DNA of 64,000 bases from Roseovarius sp. W115 (GCF_032842945.2 NZ_CP146606.1:3042501-3106500); one strand, 5' to 3'; positions 19,699 to 28,929 are shown, numbered from the stretch's first letter. A program made the numbers and translations. The notes: generated by a model from the letters alone, not told the origin.

Positions 19699-19737
19699 AG
19701 GAGGTGATTGATGCCTGAGCGCGCAGAATGCATGTAA
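19699..19737 (+). other. Eight-codon open frame with perfect Shine-Dalgarno
   Basis: AGGAGGTGAT at 19699-19708 is complementary over ten bases to the 3' end of 16S rRNA. Six bases after AGGAGG comes ATG 19711, which opens MPERAECM and stops at 19735-19737. A weak hairpin lies downstream (CTCAC/GTGAG and CCTCA/TGAGG, 19766-19809), before the small gene at 19839. It could be a leader peptide or a remnant; no homology is claimed. Confidence 0.3.
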
Positions 19738-19838
19738 ATGCTTGGGGCATAGACCTAATTTCTGCCTCACTTGCCTCATTTTTGACATATTTCTGAGGTG
19801 TTTGGTGAGCCTTGGTGGGGGCACCGAGAGAGGCTGCT

Positions 19839-19997
19839 ATGAACTACTGGGACACTGTCGACCAAGAAGAAAATCACAACAAATGGTCTGACTGGACCAT
19901 GACCCCCAAAAAACAACCGCGCAAAATGACAGACTATGTCTCTGGAATTGTTTTTCTGACATCCGGAATTTATGCGTTTGGAATTATTGGAATGTGA
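19839..19997 (+). CDS. 52-residue single-helix membrane peptide
   Basis: Reads MNYWDTVDQEENHNKWSDW, then a basic stretch (TPKKQPRKMTD), then a hydrophobic helix YVSGIVFLTSGIYAFGIIG at the C-terminus. The layout suggests a tail-anchored inner-membrane micro-protein. GAGAGAGG precedes the ATG by a suitable distance. It stands alone between the monooxygenase gene and the convergent xth gene. No family recognised; no similarity to neighbours. Confidence 0.45.
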   Translation: MNYWDTVDQEENHNKWSDWTMTPKKQPRKMTDYVSGIVFLTSGIYAFGIIGM

Positions 19998-20110
19998 AGC
20001 TTGCTGGTAGAGCAGCCAGCGGAGGCATTGCACCTCGTCATCTTTCCGTCTTGTACCAAGACATCCGCACATGTGTTTTCAACCAAAGCACCAAAGCAAT
20101 TGATCGCCAT

Positions 20111-20893
20111 TCAAAGCGCAAACTCTACCCAGATCGGCACGTGATCTGAGGGTTTTTCGCGCCCGCGAACGCCTTTGTCGATGCCGCAATCCTGCATCAT
20201 GTCGGCGGCTTCAGGGCTGAGCAGAAAGTGGTCAATCCGAATTCCGTCATCACGGTTCCAGGCTCCGGCCTGATAGTCCCAGAAGGTGTAATGCCCCGGC
20301 GCGGTGTTACACGCCCGAAACGCTTCGGTGAACCCAAGGTTCACAAGGTCGCGGAAAGCATCCCGGCTTTGGGGCAGGGCAAGCGCATCCGTGGTCCAAG
20401 CTTCCGGGCGTTTGGCATCCTCATCCTGCGGGATCACATTGTAGTCGCCTGCCATCAAGAACGGTTCTTCTTGATCCAGTAGTTCTTTGGCGCGGGCCTT
20501 CTGGCGCGCCATCCAGGCAAGTTTGTAGTCATATTTCGGCCCCGGTGCCGGATTGCCGTTGGGAAGGTAAAGCCCGCAAATCCGCAGGGCTTTGTTCTCC
20601 CCCACAACAGTCGCCTCGATCCAGCGCGCCTGTTCGTCGCCGTCATCGCCGGGCAATCCACGACGTACATCCTCAAGTGGCAGCTTTGACAGAAGCGCGA
20701 CTCCGTTAAAGCTTTTCTGCCCGTGGGTTTCGACCTGATAGCCAAGCTCTTCAATCGGATCGCGTGGAAATCCTTCGTCAACGGATTTGATTTCTTGCAG
20801 AATCGCAACGTCTGGTTCGGCTTCTTTGAGCCAGTCAAGCAGGGCAGGGAGCCGTGCTTTTATGCCGTTGATGTTGAAGCTGGCAACTTTCAT
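20111..20893 (-). CDS. xth: Exodeoxyribonuclease III
   Basis: A 260-residue AP endonuclease/3'-exonuclease of base excision repair. Family motifs are in order: FNINGIKARLPALLDWL, VAILQEIKS with the metal-binding Glu, GLYLPNGNP with the catalytic Tyr region, FLMAGDYNVIP (Asp/Asn), RIDHFLLS and the C-terminal KPSDHVPIWVEF with the catalytic Asp-His pair. It starts MKVASFNINGIKA, the usual first residues. The 336 bases upstream contain the DnaA-box-like cluster and the divergent start of the repeat-protein unit. Confidence 0.95.
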   Translation of the reverse strand: MKVASFNINGIKARLPALLDWLKEAEPDVAILQEIKSVDEGFPRDPIEELGYQVETHGQKSFNGVALLSKLPLEDVRRGLPGDDGDEQARWIEATVVGENKALRICGLYLPNGNPAPGPKYDYKLAWMARQKARAKELLDQEEPFLMAGDYNVIPQDEDAKRPEAWTTDALALPQSRDAFRDLVNLGFTEAFRACNTAPGHYTFWDYQAGAWNRDDGIRIDHFLLSPEAADMMQDCGIDKGVRGREKPSDHVPIWVEFAL

Positions 20894-21039
20894 GTAGCCT
20901 CCCTTTTGACTGCGTCTATCGCTCAGTCAGCGCGCTCTGGCAAGACCAGCGCGCAGAGTGACCTTTATTTATCAATCGCCTTTAGGTTGATTCGCTGCGT
21001 CCCGCGGCGTCTAGAGGGCAAAACATGCAAAATTACGCG

Positions 21040-21139
21040 TGTGGATAAAATTAATTTCTGCCGGAAATTTGGAGCCGCAAGTATCTGACCGCCAATGGTC
21101 CGCCCCATTCATCCACAGGGTCGTTGGCTATGTGGATAA
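21040..21139. promoter_or_regulatory. Cluster of DnaA-box-like sequences upstream of the repeat-protein unit
   Basis: TGTGGATAA occurs at 21040-21048 and again at 21131-21139. Each is an exact reverse complement of the DnaA box TTATCCACA. TCATCCACA at 21109-21117 differs by one base in the opposite orientation. The stretch between is partly AT-rich. All three lie in the 336-base intergenic region between xth and the gene at 21230. They may be DnaA binding sites acting on transcription; an origin role is not shown. Confidence 0.45.
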
Positions 21140-21229
21140 CAACCTAAAGTTGTTTTTGTGTTGTTGCGACCCGATTGCCGTGCAACGATTTGGGCACTCA
21201 CCGGCACTGCCGAAAAAAGGAGAAAAATT

Positions 21230-21583
21230 ATGGTAGCACTTCGTAAAGAAAATATTTCGTACAACACCACAGAAGACACAAGCGCCGACATGTTCGACGG
21301 GTCCGCAGTTGAGGCGTTCACCTCGTCGCTGGGGCCTGTGACAGCAGCCGACGCACATATGGGGCAGGGCACTGAGGCGTTCACATCGTCGCTCACGCCC
21401 GTGACTTCCTCAGATATGGACGGCGATGCGGTGGAACTTTTCACCTCCAGCCTTGGTCCAGTCCGGGCGTCTGAGACAACAGAAGGCGACGCAGTTGAGC
21501 TTTTCACGTCAAGCCTCGGCCCTGTCCGCGCCTCCGAGGCGGCTGAGGGCGACGCTGTACACGCCTTCACTTCGAGCCTGTAA
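21230..21583 (+). CDS. Short repeat protein with five FTSSL motifs, candidate multi-core peptide precursor
   Basis: 117 residues. A leader of about 22 residues (MVALRKENISYNTTEDTSAD) is followed by five tandem units, with F of FTSSL at 30, 51, 71, 92 and 113. The unit is about 21 residues: GDAVELFTSSLGPVRASE and variants. The last copy stops exactly at FTSSL, the C-terminus. There are no Cys, Trp or membrane segments, and it is acidic apart from the leader. AAAAAAGGAG precedes ATG 21230. Copies three and four agree in 16 consecutive residues although 12 of those codons differ, so the peptide sequence is under selection. Forty-five bases later comes a 357-residue unknown gene, then an exporter gene. 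A modified-peptide precursor or a multivalent docking protein are both possible. Confidence 0.75.
   Translation: MVALRKENISYNTTEDTSADMFDGSAVEAFTSSLGPVTAADAHMGQGTEAFTSSLTPVTSSDMDGDAVELFTSSLGPVRASETTEGDAVELFTSSLGPVRASEAAEGDAVHAFTSSL
21296..21580 (+). repeat. Tandem coding repeat, period about 63 bases, five copies
   Basis: In-frame repeat units of 60-63 bases encode (D/G)xAVELFTSSLGPV-type peptides. The copies have diverged mainly at silent sites. It is not a CRISPR array: there are no constant repeats with unique spacers, and the phase is coding. Confidence 0.85.
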
Positions 21584-21628
21584 ATGGCTCAGCGGAACGG
21601 AATCTGGTTGTAAAGGAAGGTATCATTC

Positions 21629-22702
21629 ATGGGATCCGTCGTTCACTTCGATTTTCCGTTCCGCCAATCCACAGCTGAGCTGCGTCAGGCGGCTTTGCTG
21701 GAGCGGTTCGTGTCTCAACGTCGTCCGGAACAGGATGTGTTCTGGCTCAAGGAAAACGCCGAGCTGCTCAACATCTTCCAAAGCTGCGGATTTGAGTTGC
21801 CGCTGGCTTCACTTGCTCCCTTCGACAACTTCTACACCTCCATCGAAAAGCGCCTCAGCTTTTTCCCGCAGTATTACCGTTTTCTGCTGTCGATGTGCCT
21901 TGACCTTGAGGATCTTGGCATGTCCGGAAACCGTGCGGAAGCCGCAGTGGAATGGGTTTCTAAACAAGGGTTTGTGGGGGCTGAACTGTCAGACTTGCAG
22001 CGTGCTGAAGCTCGGCGTTTGTGCCTGCGCCGCGGGGTGGATCCCGTGTCCCGCGACCCGGGACTGGATGACCGGTTGCGCGATTTCACGACACGGTCGG
22101 AAACGTTTGCGATACCCAATAAGAAGGCCGCTTATGAGCTGACGCACATCGTGTTCTACCTGTCCGACTACGGCCTGAAGGATCCCTACCTTGATGAAAA
22201 GTCGATCCAAAGTCTGACCTTCGCAGGTACTTTGGCCTATCTTGAGCTGAACATCGATCTGCTGGCAGAGATTTGCATCGCCCTGCGCTTTGCCGGGGTC
22301 ACGCCGCCGCAAAGCTGGGATGGATGGCTGGCCGAGCAAACCCGCTACTTTGCGATCCGCGAAGACGACATTGGCTGGCGTTCAGACGCCTATCATCCGT
22401 ATTTCATGCTGAATTGGCACCTTGCCCTGTCCGGGCAAGGCGGATTTGGCGCTCAGATCCCCGACGGTCCAATCAGTTTTACTGCCCCTCGGCATGAGGT
22501 TGCACCACTCCGCGAGCTGTCCGAGCAAATGTATACGCTGGACGAGCCACGCCATCCGGACTGGTCGGTCATGCGTCGCTTGCTGGACGGATCGCTTTCG
22601 GATATGGCGAGGGAAGTGATCGATACCGCAGAACAAGCCGTGGACTTCCAGTCTTTCTTCCAGGGCTTCGCGAGATCAAGCGCCCCAGGAGCGATGGGAT
22701 AA
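21629..22702 (+). CDS. 357-residue protein of unknown function, partner of the repeat protein
   Basis: I do not recognise the family. The product is soluble-looking, mostly alpha-helical and without signal peptide or membrane helix. It starts MGSVVHFDFPFRQSTAELRQ. Notable conserved-looking blocks are FPQYYRFLLSMCLDLEDLG, CLRRGVDPVSRDPGLDDRLRDF, AAYELTHIVFYLSDYG and YHPYFMLNWHLALSG. Several His, Asp and Tyr residues (ELTHIVFYLSDYG, DAYHPYF) could form a metal or catalytic site, but that is inference. AAGGAAGG precedes the ATG. It lies 45 bases after the repeat protein and overlaps the exporter start by one base (TAATG), so all three are one transcript. I see no ATP-grasp, YcaO, LanM or radical SAM signature. 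Confidence 0.7.
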   Translation: MGSVVHFDFPFRQSTAELRQAALLERFVSQRRPEQDVFWLKENAELLNIFQSCGFELPLASLAPFDNFYTSIEKRLSFFPQYYRFLLSMCLDLEDLGMSGNRAEAAVEWVSKQGFVGAELSDLQRAEARRLCLRRGVDPVSRDPGLDDRLRDFTTRSETFAIPNKKAAYELTHIVFYLSDYGLKDPYLDEKSIQSLTFAGTLAYLELNIDLLAEICIALRFAGVTPPQSWDGWLAEQTRYFAIREDDIGWRSDAYHPYFMLNWHLALSGQGGFGAQIPDGPISFTAPRHEVAPLRELSEQMYTLDEPRHPDWSVMRRLLDGSLSDMAREVIDTAEQAVDFQSFFQGFARSSAPGAMG

Positions 22703-23604
22703 TGCGCCAACGTGCCTCCGCTCTTGTACTCTCCGGCGTTGCGCTCACCGCGCTCTACACTTTATTGATCACCGGCGCGGACGCGATCACCAAGGGCTTT
22801 GCACAGTCTTACTCCGCACCACAGCTTTTTGCCATTTCGGGCGGTCTGGTCGCTCTTTTCAGCCTGTTGGCCAACCGCGACCCAAGCGGGCACAGGCGCC
22901 CGATGACAACACTCTGCCCTTGGGCCATGACCATTCGGGTTGTGGCGACAGTACTGGGAACGCTGGCGTTTTTCCACGCCTTCCGCCTGCTGCCCTTTGC
23001 AGATGTGTTTCTCTTCATCGCGCTTATCCCACTGATAACCGCTATCCTCTCGGGTCCAGTTTTAGGAGAGCCGGTGCGCGGTCAAACCTGGGTCGCGCTC
23101 GGGTTAGGGACTATTGGCGTCGCGTGTCTCTTTCCGGCCGGGTTGCAGGGTATCGGCTTTGGTCATCTTGTGGCCTTTTCCGCAGTGCTGCTGGGCTCTG
23201 TCTCGATGGTTGCGTCGCGCTATATCGGACAGCGCGATGGCAACCTGCTTGCCCAGGTCTTTTACCCCAATCTGGCGCTGATGGTGGTGATGGGGCTGGC
23301 CTTGCCCTTTGTTTTTGTCCCCATGAGCGGCCTCGATCTTGGCCTTGCTGCGCTTTACGCGGTGCTGCTCTTTGGCGCGCGTTGGGTGCTGGTTGCGGCG
23401 TTGCGGATTTTGCCCGCCTTCGTGGTAACACCGCTGATGAATCTGCAGTTCATCTGGATGGTTGTCATCGGCTGGGCAGTCTTTGCCGAAACGCCTTCGA
23501 CGCATACTTTTCTGGGTGCGTTCATCATTATCCTGGCCGGTGGATGGTTGATTTGGGAACGGATGCGCCCCGTTCACGGCGAAAAGCTGGTTCCGGCGGA
23601 ATAG
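22702..23604 (+). CDS. EamA/DMT-family exporter in the repeat-protein operon
   Basis: A 300-residue inner-membrane protein with about ten helices in two EamA repeats. Markers are FFHAFRLLPFADVFLFIALIPLITAILS with LGEPVRGQTWVALGLGTIGVACL, and FIWMVVIGWAVFAETPSTHTFLGAFIIILAGGWLIW at the end. Members export amino acids, nucleosides or other small molecules. Its start overlaps the preceding stop by one base, so its translation is coupled to the unknown 357-residue protein, which links it to that system. The substrate is not known; transport of a whole peptide by this family would be unusual. Confidence 0.85.
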   Translation: MRQRASALVLSGVALTALYTLLITGADAITKGFAQSYSAPQLFAISGGLVALFSLLANRDPSGHRRPMTTLCPWAMTIRVVATVLGTLAFFHAFRLLPFADVFLFIALIPLITAILSGPVLGEPVRGQTWVALGLGTIGVACLFPAGLQGIGFGHLVAFSAVLLGSVSMVASRYIGQRDGNLLAQVFYPNLALMVVMGLALPFVFVPMSGLDLGLAALYAVLLFGARWVLVAALRILPAFVVTPLMNLQFIWMVVIGWAVFAETPSTHTFLGAFIIILAGGWLIWERMRPVHGEKLVPAE

Positions 23605-23624
23605 CCTTTATCCGCAACGTAACC

Positions 23625-23948
23625 TCACATAGAAAAGGACGTCCCACAGCCGCAGGCGCTTGTGGCGTTCGGATTGTCAATCGTAAAGCGCGCGCCGATC
23701 AGTTCCTCGGTGAAATCAATGGTCGCCCCGGTCAAAAAGGGCAGCGAGACGCTGTCCACAACGACCTTTTCGCCTTTGCCCTCCAGAACAAGATCATCCT
23801 CGGCAGGGGCATCAAGCTTGATGTCATACTGAAAGCCCGAGCATCCGCCGCCTTCTACGGCGACCCGAAGGGCCTGTCCCTGATCGCCAGCGCCGATTTC
23901 GGCCAGACGTTCAAATGCGCGTTCCGTCACAGTTGGAGGCAGTTGCAT
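23625..23948 (-). CDS. IscA/ErpA-type (HesB) Fe-S carrier protein
   Basis: A 107-residue A-type carrier. Three conserved cysteines are visible: EGGGCSGFQYDI and, near the C-terminus, ATSACGCGTSFSM (CxC). The family accepts Fe-S clusters from scaffolds and passes them to apoproteins in the cytosol. It begins MQLPPTVTERAFERL at 23948; an in-frame ATG five codons upstream (MEPPAMQL) is the alternative, and neither has a clear ribosome site. Ends 20 bases from the stop of the convergent exporter and diverges from dgt. The suf operon at the right end of the window has no A-type gene of its own. Confidence 0.92.
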   Translation of the reverse strand: MQLPPTVTERAFERLAEIGAGDQGQALRVAVEGGGCSGFQYDIKLDAPAEDDLVLEGKGEKVVVDSVSLPFLTGATIDFTEELIGARFTIDNPNATSACGCGTSFSM

Positions 23949-24039
23949 CGCAGGTGGTTCCATGTGGTTTCGTTCAGCTTTCCAATGCAATATATGAGGC
24001 ATGGGACAGTGCCACAAGACAGGGCAGGCGAGTAAAAAC

Positions 24040-25209
24040 ATGACAAAGCCCTATGCGTCGGATCCAGACCGCGCGCGGCCCCGGCTTGTGGCCGAGGAGG
24101 AAAGCGCGTTTCGCTCGTGTTTTCAGCGGGACCGCGACCGCATCATCCATTCCAGCGCCTTTCGCCGTCTCAAGCACAAGACACAGGTTTTTGTGGAGCA
24201 TGAAGGCGACTATTTTCGCACGCGTCTGACCCATTCTATTGAGGTTGCGCAGGTGGCGCGGACGATTTCGGGCGCTTTGGGGTTGAATGTGGAACTGACC
24301 GAGGCCGTCGCGCTGGCGCATGATCTGGGTCACACGCCATTTGGGCATACCGGAGAAGACGCGCTCAACGCATTGATGGCCCTCTATGGCGGGTTTGATC
24401 ACAATGCTCAGGCCATTCGCATCGTCACCTCACTGGAGCGGCACTATGCCGAGTTTGATGGGCTGAACCTGACCTGGGACACGCTGGAAGGGATTGCCAA
24501 GCACAACGGCCCGGTGACCGGTGAGTTGCCTTATGCGCTGGCCGATTACAACACGCTGCATGATCTTGAGTTGCACAGCTTTGCCAGTGCCGAGGCTCAG
24601 GTGGCGGCTTTGGCCGACGATATTGCCTATAACAACCATGATCTGCATGACGGGTTGCGTGCCAGGCTTTTCACCGAGGATGATATCCGCGATTTACCTA
24701 TGGTTGGTCCGTGCTTTGACACTGTGGATCAGAGGTATCCAGGGCTGGATGCATATCGCCGCCGTCATGAGGCCTTGCGGCGCGTGTTTGGTGAGATGGT
24801 TGCCGATGTGATCGAGACGTCTCGATCAAAGCTACAGGAAACCGGTGTAAAGACGACGGACGATATCCGCCATTTGGGTCAACCTGCGATCTTCTTTTCT
24901 GATCAGGTGGCGGCGGATATGAAGACAATAAAGTCATTCCTTTTCAAGCATATGTACCGCGCTCCTAAAGTTACCGAGATGCGCCAGCGCGTCACGCGCG
25001 TGGTCGAAGAGCTGTTTCCGTTTTACATGTCCAAACCCGAATTTCTGCCCAAGCGCTGGCAAAATGATGTGGCTCAAGCGAAAACTGAAATCGAATTGGC
25101 GCGGTTGGTCAGCGACTACATCGCGGGAATGACAGATCGCTATGCGCTAGAAAGCCACAAACGGCTCTTGGGCGGAGACGACAGCGCAGTGGCGCGAGAA
25201 GGAGTGTAA
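24040..25209 (+). CDS. dgt: dGTPase-like HD-domain triphosphohydrolase
   Basis: Hydrolyses dNTPs, classically dGTP to deoxyguanosine and triphosphate, to control nucleotide pools. The 389 residues fit the family's Dgt-like class. The HD metal site is spread over RRLKHKTQVF, RTRLTHSIEVAQVART (His), AVALAHDLGHTPFGHTGEDAL (HD) and LADDIAYNNHDLHDGLRA (Asp). ATG 24040 (MTKPYASDPDRARPRL) is the family-typical start. It is followed two bases later by the antiporter gene, so they share a transcript. Confidence 0.93.
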   Translation: MTKPYASDPDRARPRLVAEEESAFRSCFQRDRDRIIHSSAFRRLKHKTQVFVEHEGDYFRTRLTHSIEVAQVARTISGALGLNVELTEAVALAHDLGHTPFGHTGEDALNALMALYGGFDHNAQAIRIVTSLERHYAEFDGLNLTWDTLEGIAKHNGPVTGELPYALADYNTLHDLELHSFASAEAQVAALADDIAYNNHDLHDGLRARLFTEDDIRDLPMVGPCFDTVDQRYPGLDAYRRRHEALRRVFGEMVADVIETSRSKLQETGVKTTDDIRHLGQPAIFFSDQVAADMKTIKSFLFKHMYRAPKVTEMRQRVTRVVEELFPFYMSKPEFLPKRWQNDVAQAKTEIELARLVSDYIAGMTDRYALESHKRLLGGDDSAVAREGV

Positions 25210-25211
25210 GG

Positions 25212-27031
25212 ATGGCAGCAACACCTGCAGATGGCGGTTTGGACCCGGTCATGGCCTTTGCGCTTGTCGGCGCGCTGGGCGTTGGTGCGCAATGGGTGGC
25301 CTGGCGGCTCAGGATGCCTGCGATTGTTCTGATGTTGGTTGCTGGCCTGTTGGCTGGACCTGTGTTTGGAATTTTTGATCCCGAAAGGGACATTGGCGTC
25401 CTGATGGGGCCGATGATCTCCATTGCGGTGGCCATTATTCTATTTGAAGGCGGGTTAACGCTCGATTTTCATAGCCTGCGAGGGGCAGAGCAGGGGGTAA
25501 AACGGCTGGTGGTTGTCGGCGCACCTTTGGGGTGGATCGGCTCGGCTTTGGCCTTGCACTATGTCGGCGGCCTGAGTTGGGAAAGCGCCGCGGTTTTTGG
25601 CGGGATCATGATTGTCACCGGGCCAACTGTCATTGCGCCGCTTTTGCGGCAGGCGCGTCTTAATCGCCGTCCTGCACAGCTCATGCAGTGGGAAGCCATC
25701 GTCAATGATCCTATTGGCGCATTGGCGGCTGTTCTGGCCTTTGAGGTTGTAGTCGTCACCGCCGCCGCAGGCAGCCTTGGCCACGCAGCCTGGGAAATTA
25801 TTCGCGGTATTACAATCGCTTGCGCCGTGGGATATGGTGCAGGTTGGGGTCTTTCAGAAGCATTTCGCCGGGCTTACGTTCCGGAATATATGAAAGTCCC
25901 GGTGCTCTTTGCCGTCCTGCTCGCCGCTTTCGCGGTCACGGACTACATGCTGCACGAAAGTGGGCTGCTGACCGTCACCGTCATGGGGATTGTCATGGCC
26001 AATGCCAACTTGCCGAGCTACACCGAACTGCGTCGGTTCAAGGAACATGCAACCATTCTGTTGGTCTCGGGCGTGTTCATCCTGCTTGCCGCCAATATGG
26101 ATTTTGAAACCCTTGGACGCCTGAACTGGCAGGCTGCGGTCCTGGTGGCTGTGGTTGTCCTGCTGGTGCGCCCGGCCACTGTTCTTCTGTCGCTTTTAGG
26201 AACCAATATTCCCTTCAAGGAACGCCTGCTTGTCGGCCTTGCAGGGCCAAGAGGCGTGGTGCTTGTCGCTGTTGCGGGGCTTTTTGGGGAAAGGCTGGTA
26301 GCCAATGGAGTTGAAGACGCGGCTTTTCTCACGCCCTTTGCCTTCGCCCTTGTGGCAGTGACCGTGGTGCTGAATGGCTTTTTCCTGGCTCCTTTGGCGA
26401 GGGCCATGGGGCTAGCTGGCAAAGGCACGCCAGGTGTGATTATCGCGGGCGGCTCGCAATTCGCGACATCCTTCGCACAGGCTTTGCTGAGTGTGAATGT
26501 CCCAGTTCTGATCACCGACACCAACCGCGCGCGCCTGCGCAGCGCACGCGATGCGGGTCTGCATGTGTTTTATGGTGATGTGCTCTCGGAAGCGGCGGAA
26601 CATAGCGTTGAGATCATGTCTTATGGCCGTGTCGTCGCGGTGAGTGACAATGACGCGTACAACACTTTGGTTGCGACGGATCTTGCGCCGGAATTCGGGC
26701 GCGAAAACGTGTTTCAGCTCGGACGGTTGAAATCAGATAGCAAACGTCTGGTGCTGCCCCCGGATTGGGAGGTCAGAGTTTTGTTGGCAAACTCACCTAT
26801 CTGGAAATCGCCAGCAAAATGGCGAAAGGCTGGGAGGTGCGTGTGACGCGGCTTACGGATGAATTCACCAAATCAGATTGGGCAGAGCAAAATCCCGAAG
26901 GTATTGCCTTGGCGCACTACAAAGAGGACGGCGCCTTTGCTCTGCTCTCTGCTGATGCGGAATGGGAGCCAGACCCGGACACGGAACTGATCTGGTTTGG
27001 ACCCGGTCGTGAGGACGTGGCGGCAAAGTAA
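25212..27031 (+). CDS. CPA1-type cation/proton antiporter with RCK-like C-terminus, frame broken by one base
   Basis: About 606 residues when repaired. Twelve or so membrane helices span residues 10-400 and include the conserved GPTVIAPLLRQARLN, VNDPIGALAAVLAFE (ND pair) and LVGLAGPRGVVLVAVAGL. A cytosolic Rossmann-like TrkA-N/RCK segment follows (GVIIAGGSQFATSFAQALL, AVSDNDAYNTLVATDLA). The frame then breaks at 26757-26761, a C5 run: a sixth C gives LPPGLGGQSFVG and continues to GPGREDVAAK at 27031. It probably exchanges Na+ or K+ for H+ across the inner membrane and is gated by nucleotide through the RCK part. Exact ion unknown. Confidence 0.87.
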
Positions 27032-27106
27032 ACCACGCCGCGTATCGCGATTGACGCGCGCCACGGGGGTGCTAAACCGACGCCCGACAAAGGAAGGATC
27101 GCCCGG

Positions 27107-28852
27107 ATGAATGTGTTCACCGAAATCAGGCAGGCCGTGCTGGCAGCCCTTGAGGCTATGCAAGAGGCGGGGGAGCTGCCCGTTGGTCTTGATCTGTCGA
27201 ATGTGACGGTTGAGCCGCCGCGCGATGCCGCTCATGGTGATATGGCGACCAATGCGGCCATGGTTCTGGCGAAACCGGCTGGTCTGAAACCACGCGACAT
27301 TGCTGAGAAGTTGGCGGGGCATCTGAGTGCCTATGGGACTATTCTAAGTGCCGAGGTGGCCGGACCGGGGTTCTTGAACCTGTGCCTTGCGCCGTCGCTT
27401 TGGCATTCTGTGGTTCAGGCGGCTTTGGCGGCGGGTGCTGACTTTGGCCGCTCTGACACCGGCGCCGGGAAAAAGGTGAATGTCGAATATGTCTCGGCCA
27501 ACCCAACCGGGCCTTTGCATGTGGGTCACACGCGCGGCGCTGTTTTTGGTGATGCATTGGCCAGTCTCTTGGATTTCGTGGGCTACGACGTCACGCGCGA
27601 ATACTACATCAACGATGGCGGCGCGCAGGTCGATGTATTGGCGCGCTCTGTTTACCTGCGTTACCTAGAGGCACATGGTCAGGAGGTGGCGTTTGAAGAC
27701 GGCACCTATCCCGGTGATTACCTGATCCCGGTCGGGGCTGCTCTGAAAGACAAGGTTGGCGATGCGTATGTCGATCAGCCCGAAGAGATCTGGCTGGTTG
27801 AGGTGCGCGACTATGCCACTGAGGCGATGATGGATCTCATTCGTGCCGACCTGAAGGCGCTTGGGGTTCAGATGGATGTGTTTTTCAGTGAGAAATCCCT
27901 CTATGGCACGGGCCGGATCGAACAGGCACTGGAGGCGCTGCAATCCAAGGGCCTGATCTACGAGGGCGTGCTGGAACCGCCCAAGGGCAAAAAGCCCGAG
28001 GATTGGGAGCCGCGTGAGCAAACCCTGTTCAAATCGACGGAACATGGCGACGATGTGGACCGTCCGGTGAAGAAATCGGACGGCAGCTGGACCTATTTTG
28101 CGCCGGATATTGCCTATCACTATGACAAGGTCACGCGCGGTTTTGATGCGCTGATTGATGTCTTTGGCGCGGATCACGGCGGCTATGTCAAACGGATGAA
28201 GGCGGCGGTGTCTGCGCTCAGTGATGGCAAGGTGCCGCTCGATATCAAGCTGACGCAATTGGTGAAGCTTTATAAAGACGGTGAGCCATTCAAGATGTCC
28301 AAACGGGCAGGGACCTTTGTCACCCTGCGCGATGTGGTCGATCAGGTGGGCTCGGACGTGACACGCTTTGTCATGCTGACCCGCAAGAACGATGCGCCTT
28401 TGGATTTTGACTTTGACAAAGTGCTGGAGCAATCCAAGGAAAACCCTGTTTTTTATGTGCAATATGCCCATGCGCGGGTGAAATCGGTTCTGCGCAAGGC
28501 GGTTGAGGCTGGCATGGCCGTTGACGATGCTGATCTTGGTGCGGCGGATCTCTCACAGTTGACGGATGAGGCGCAGCTCTCAGTCGCCAAGAAGATCGCG
28601 GAATGGCCACGTCTGGTCGAAATCGCCGGGCGCACGAACGAGCCGCACCGGGTGGCGTTTTACCTCTATGATCTGGCCAGTGAATTGCACGCGCTGTGGA
28701 ACCGGGGCAACGACAAACCTGAATTGCGGTTCCTGGACGCGGATGATCCCGCTGCATCGCAGGCAAAAATTGCCCTCGCACGGGCCGTAGCCGTTGTTAT
28801 TTCTGCTGGTCTTGGTATTCTAGGGGTAACTCCGGCAGACGAGATGCGCTGA
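27107..28852 (+). CDS. argS: Arginyl-tRNA synthetase
   Basis: Charges tRNA-Arg with arginine. The 581 residues are full length: an N-terminal additional domain ([20 protein letters not shown]), the class I HIGH-type motif HVGH at 138-141 in [12 protein letters not shown], the catalytic fold, the second signature FKMSKRAG near 396, and a DALR anticodon-binding domain ([17 protein letters not shown] to [20 protein letters not shown]). It lies upstream of the SPOR gene with a 77-base gap. Confidence 0.97.
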   Translation: MNVFTEIRQAVLAALEAMQEAGELPVGLDLSNVTVEPPRDAAHGDMATNAAMVLAKPAGLKPRDIAEKLAGHLSAYGTILSAEVAGPGFLNLCLAPSLWHSVVQAALAAGADFGRSDTGAGKKVNVEYVSANPTGPLHVGHTRGAVFGDALASLLDFVGYDVTREYYINDGGAQVDVLARSVYLRYLEAHGQEVAFEDGTYPGDYLIPVGAALKDKVGDAYVDQPEEIWLVEVRDYATEAMMDLIRADLKALGVQMDVFFSEKSLYGTGRIEQALEALQSKGLIYEGVLEPPKGKKPEDWEPREQTLFKSTEHGDDVDRPVKKSDGSWTYFAPDIAYHYDKVTRGFDALIDVFGADHGGYVKRMKAAVSALSDGKVPLDIKLTQLVKLYKDGEPFKMSKRAGTFVTLRDVVDQVGSDVTRFVMLTRKNDAPLDFDFDKVLEQSKENPVFYVQYAHARVKSVLRKAVEAGMAVDDADLGAADLSQLTDEAQLSVAKKIAEWPRLVEIAGRTNEPHRVAFYLYDLASELHALWNRGNDKPELRFLDADDPAASQAKIALARAVAVVISAGLGILGVTPADEMR

Positions 28853-28929
28853 CATCATCAAAAATATCGCCGGGGAGAGCAGTGAACAACCGGCGGCCAA
28901 GTATCGCCGGAGAGACAAAGAGGCGAAAC

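Noticed and set aside
20894..21229. Calling this region the chromosomal origin
   Set aside because: Only two exact and one near DnaA box, no clear AT-rich unwinding repeats, and no dnaA, hemE, parA/parB or similar origin neighbours in the window.
21296..21580. Tandem repeats as a CRISPR array
   Set aside because: The repeats are coding, in phase, degenerate at silent sites and without unique spacers or cas genes.
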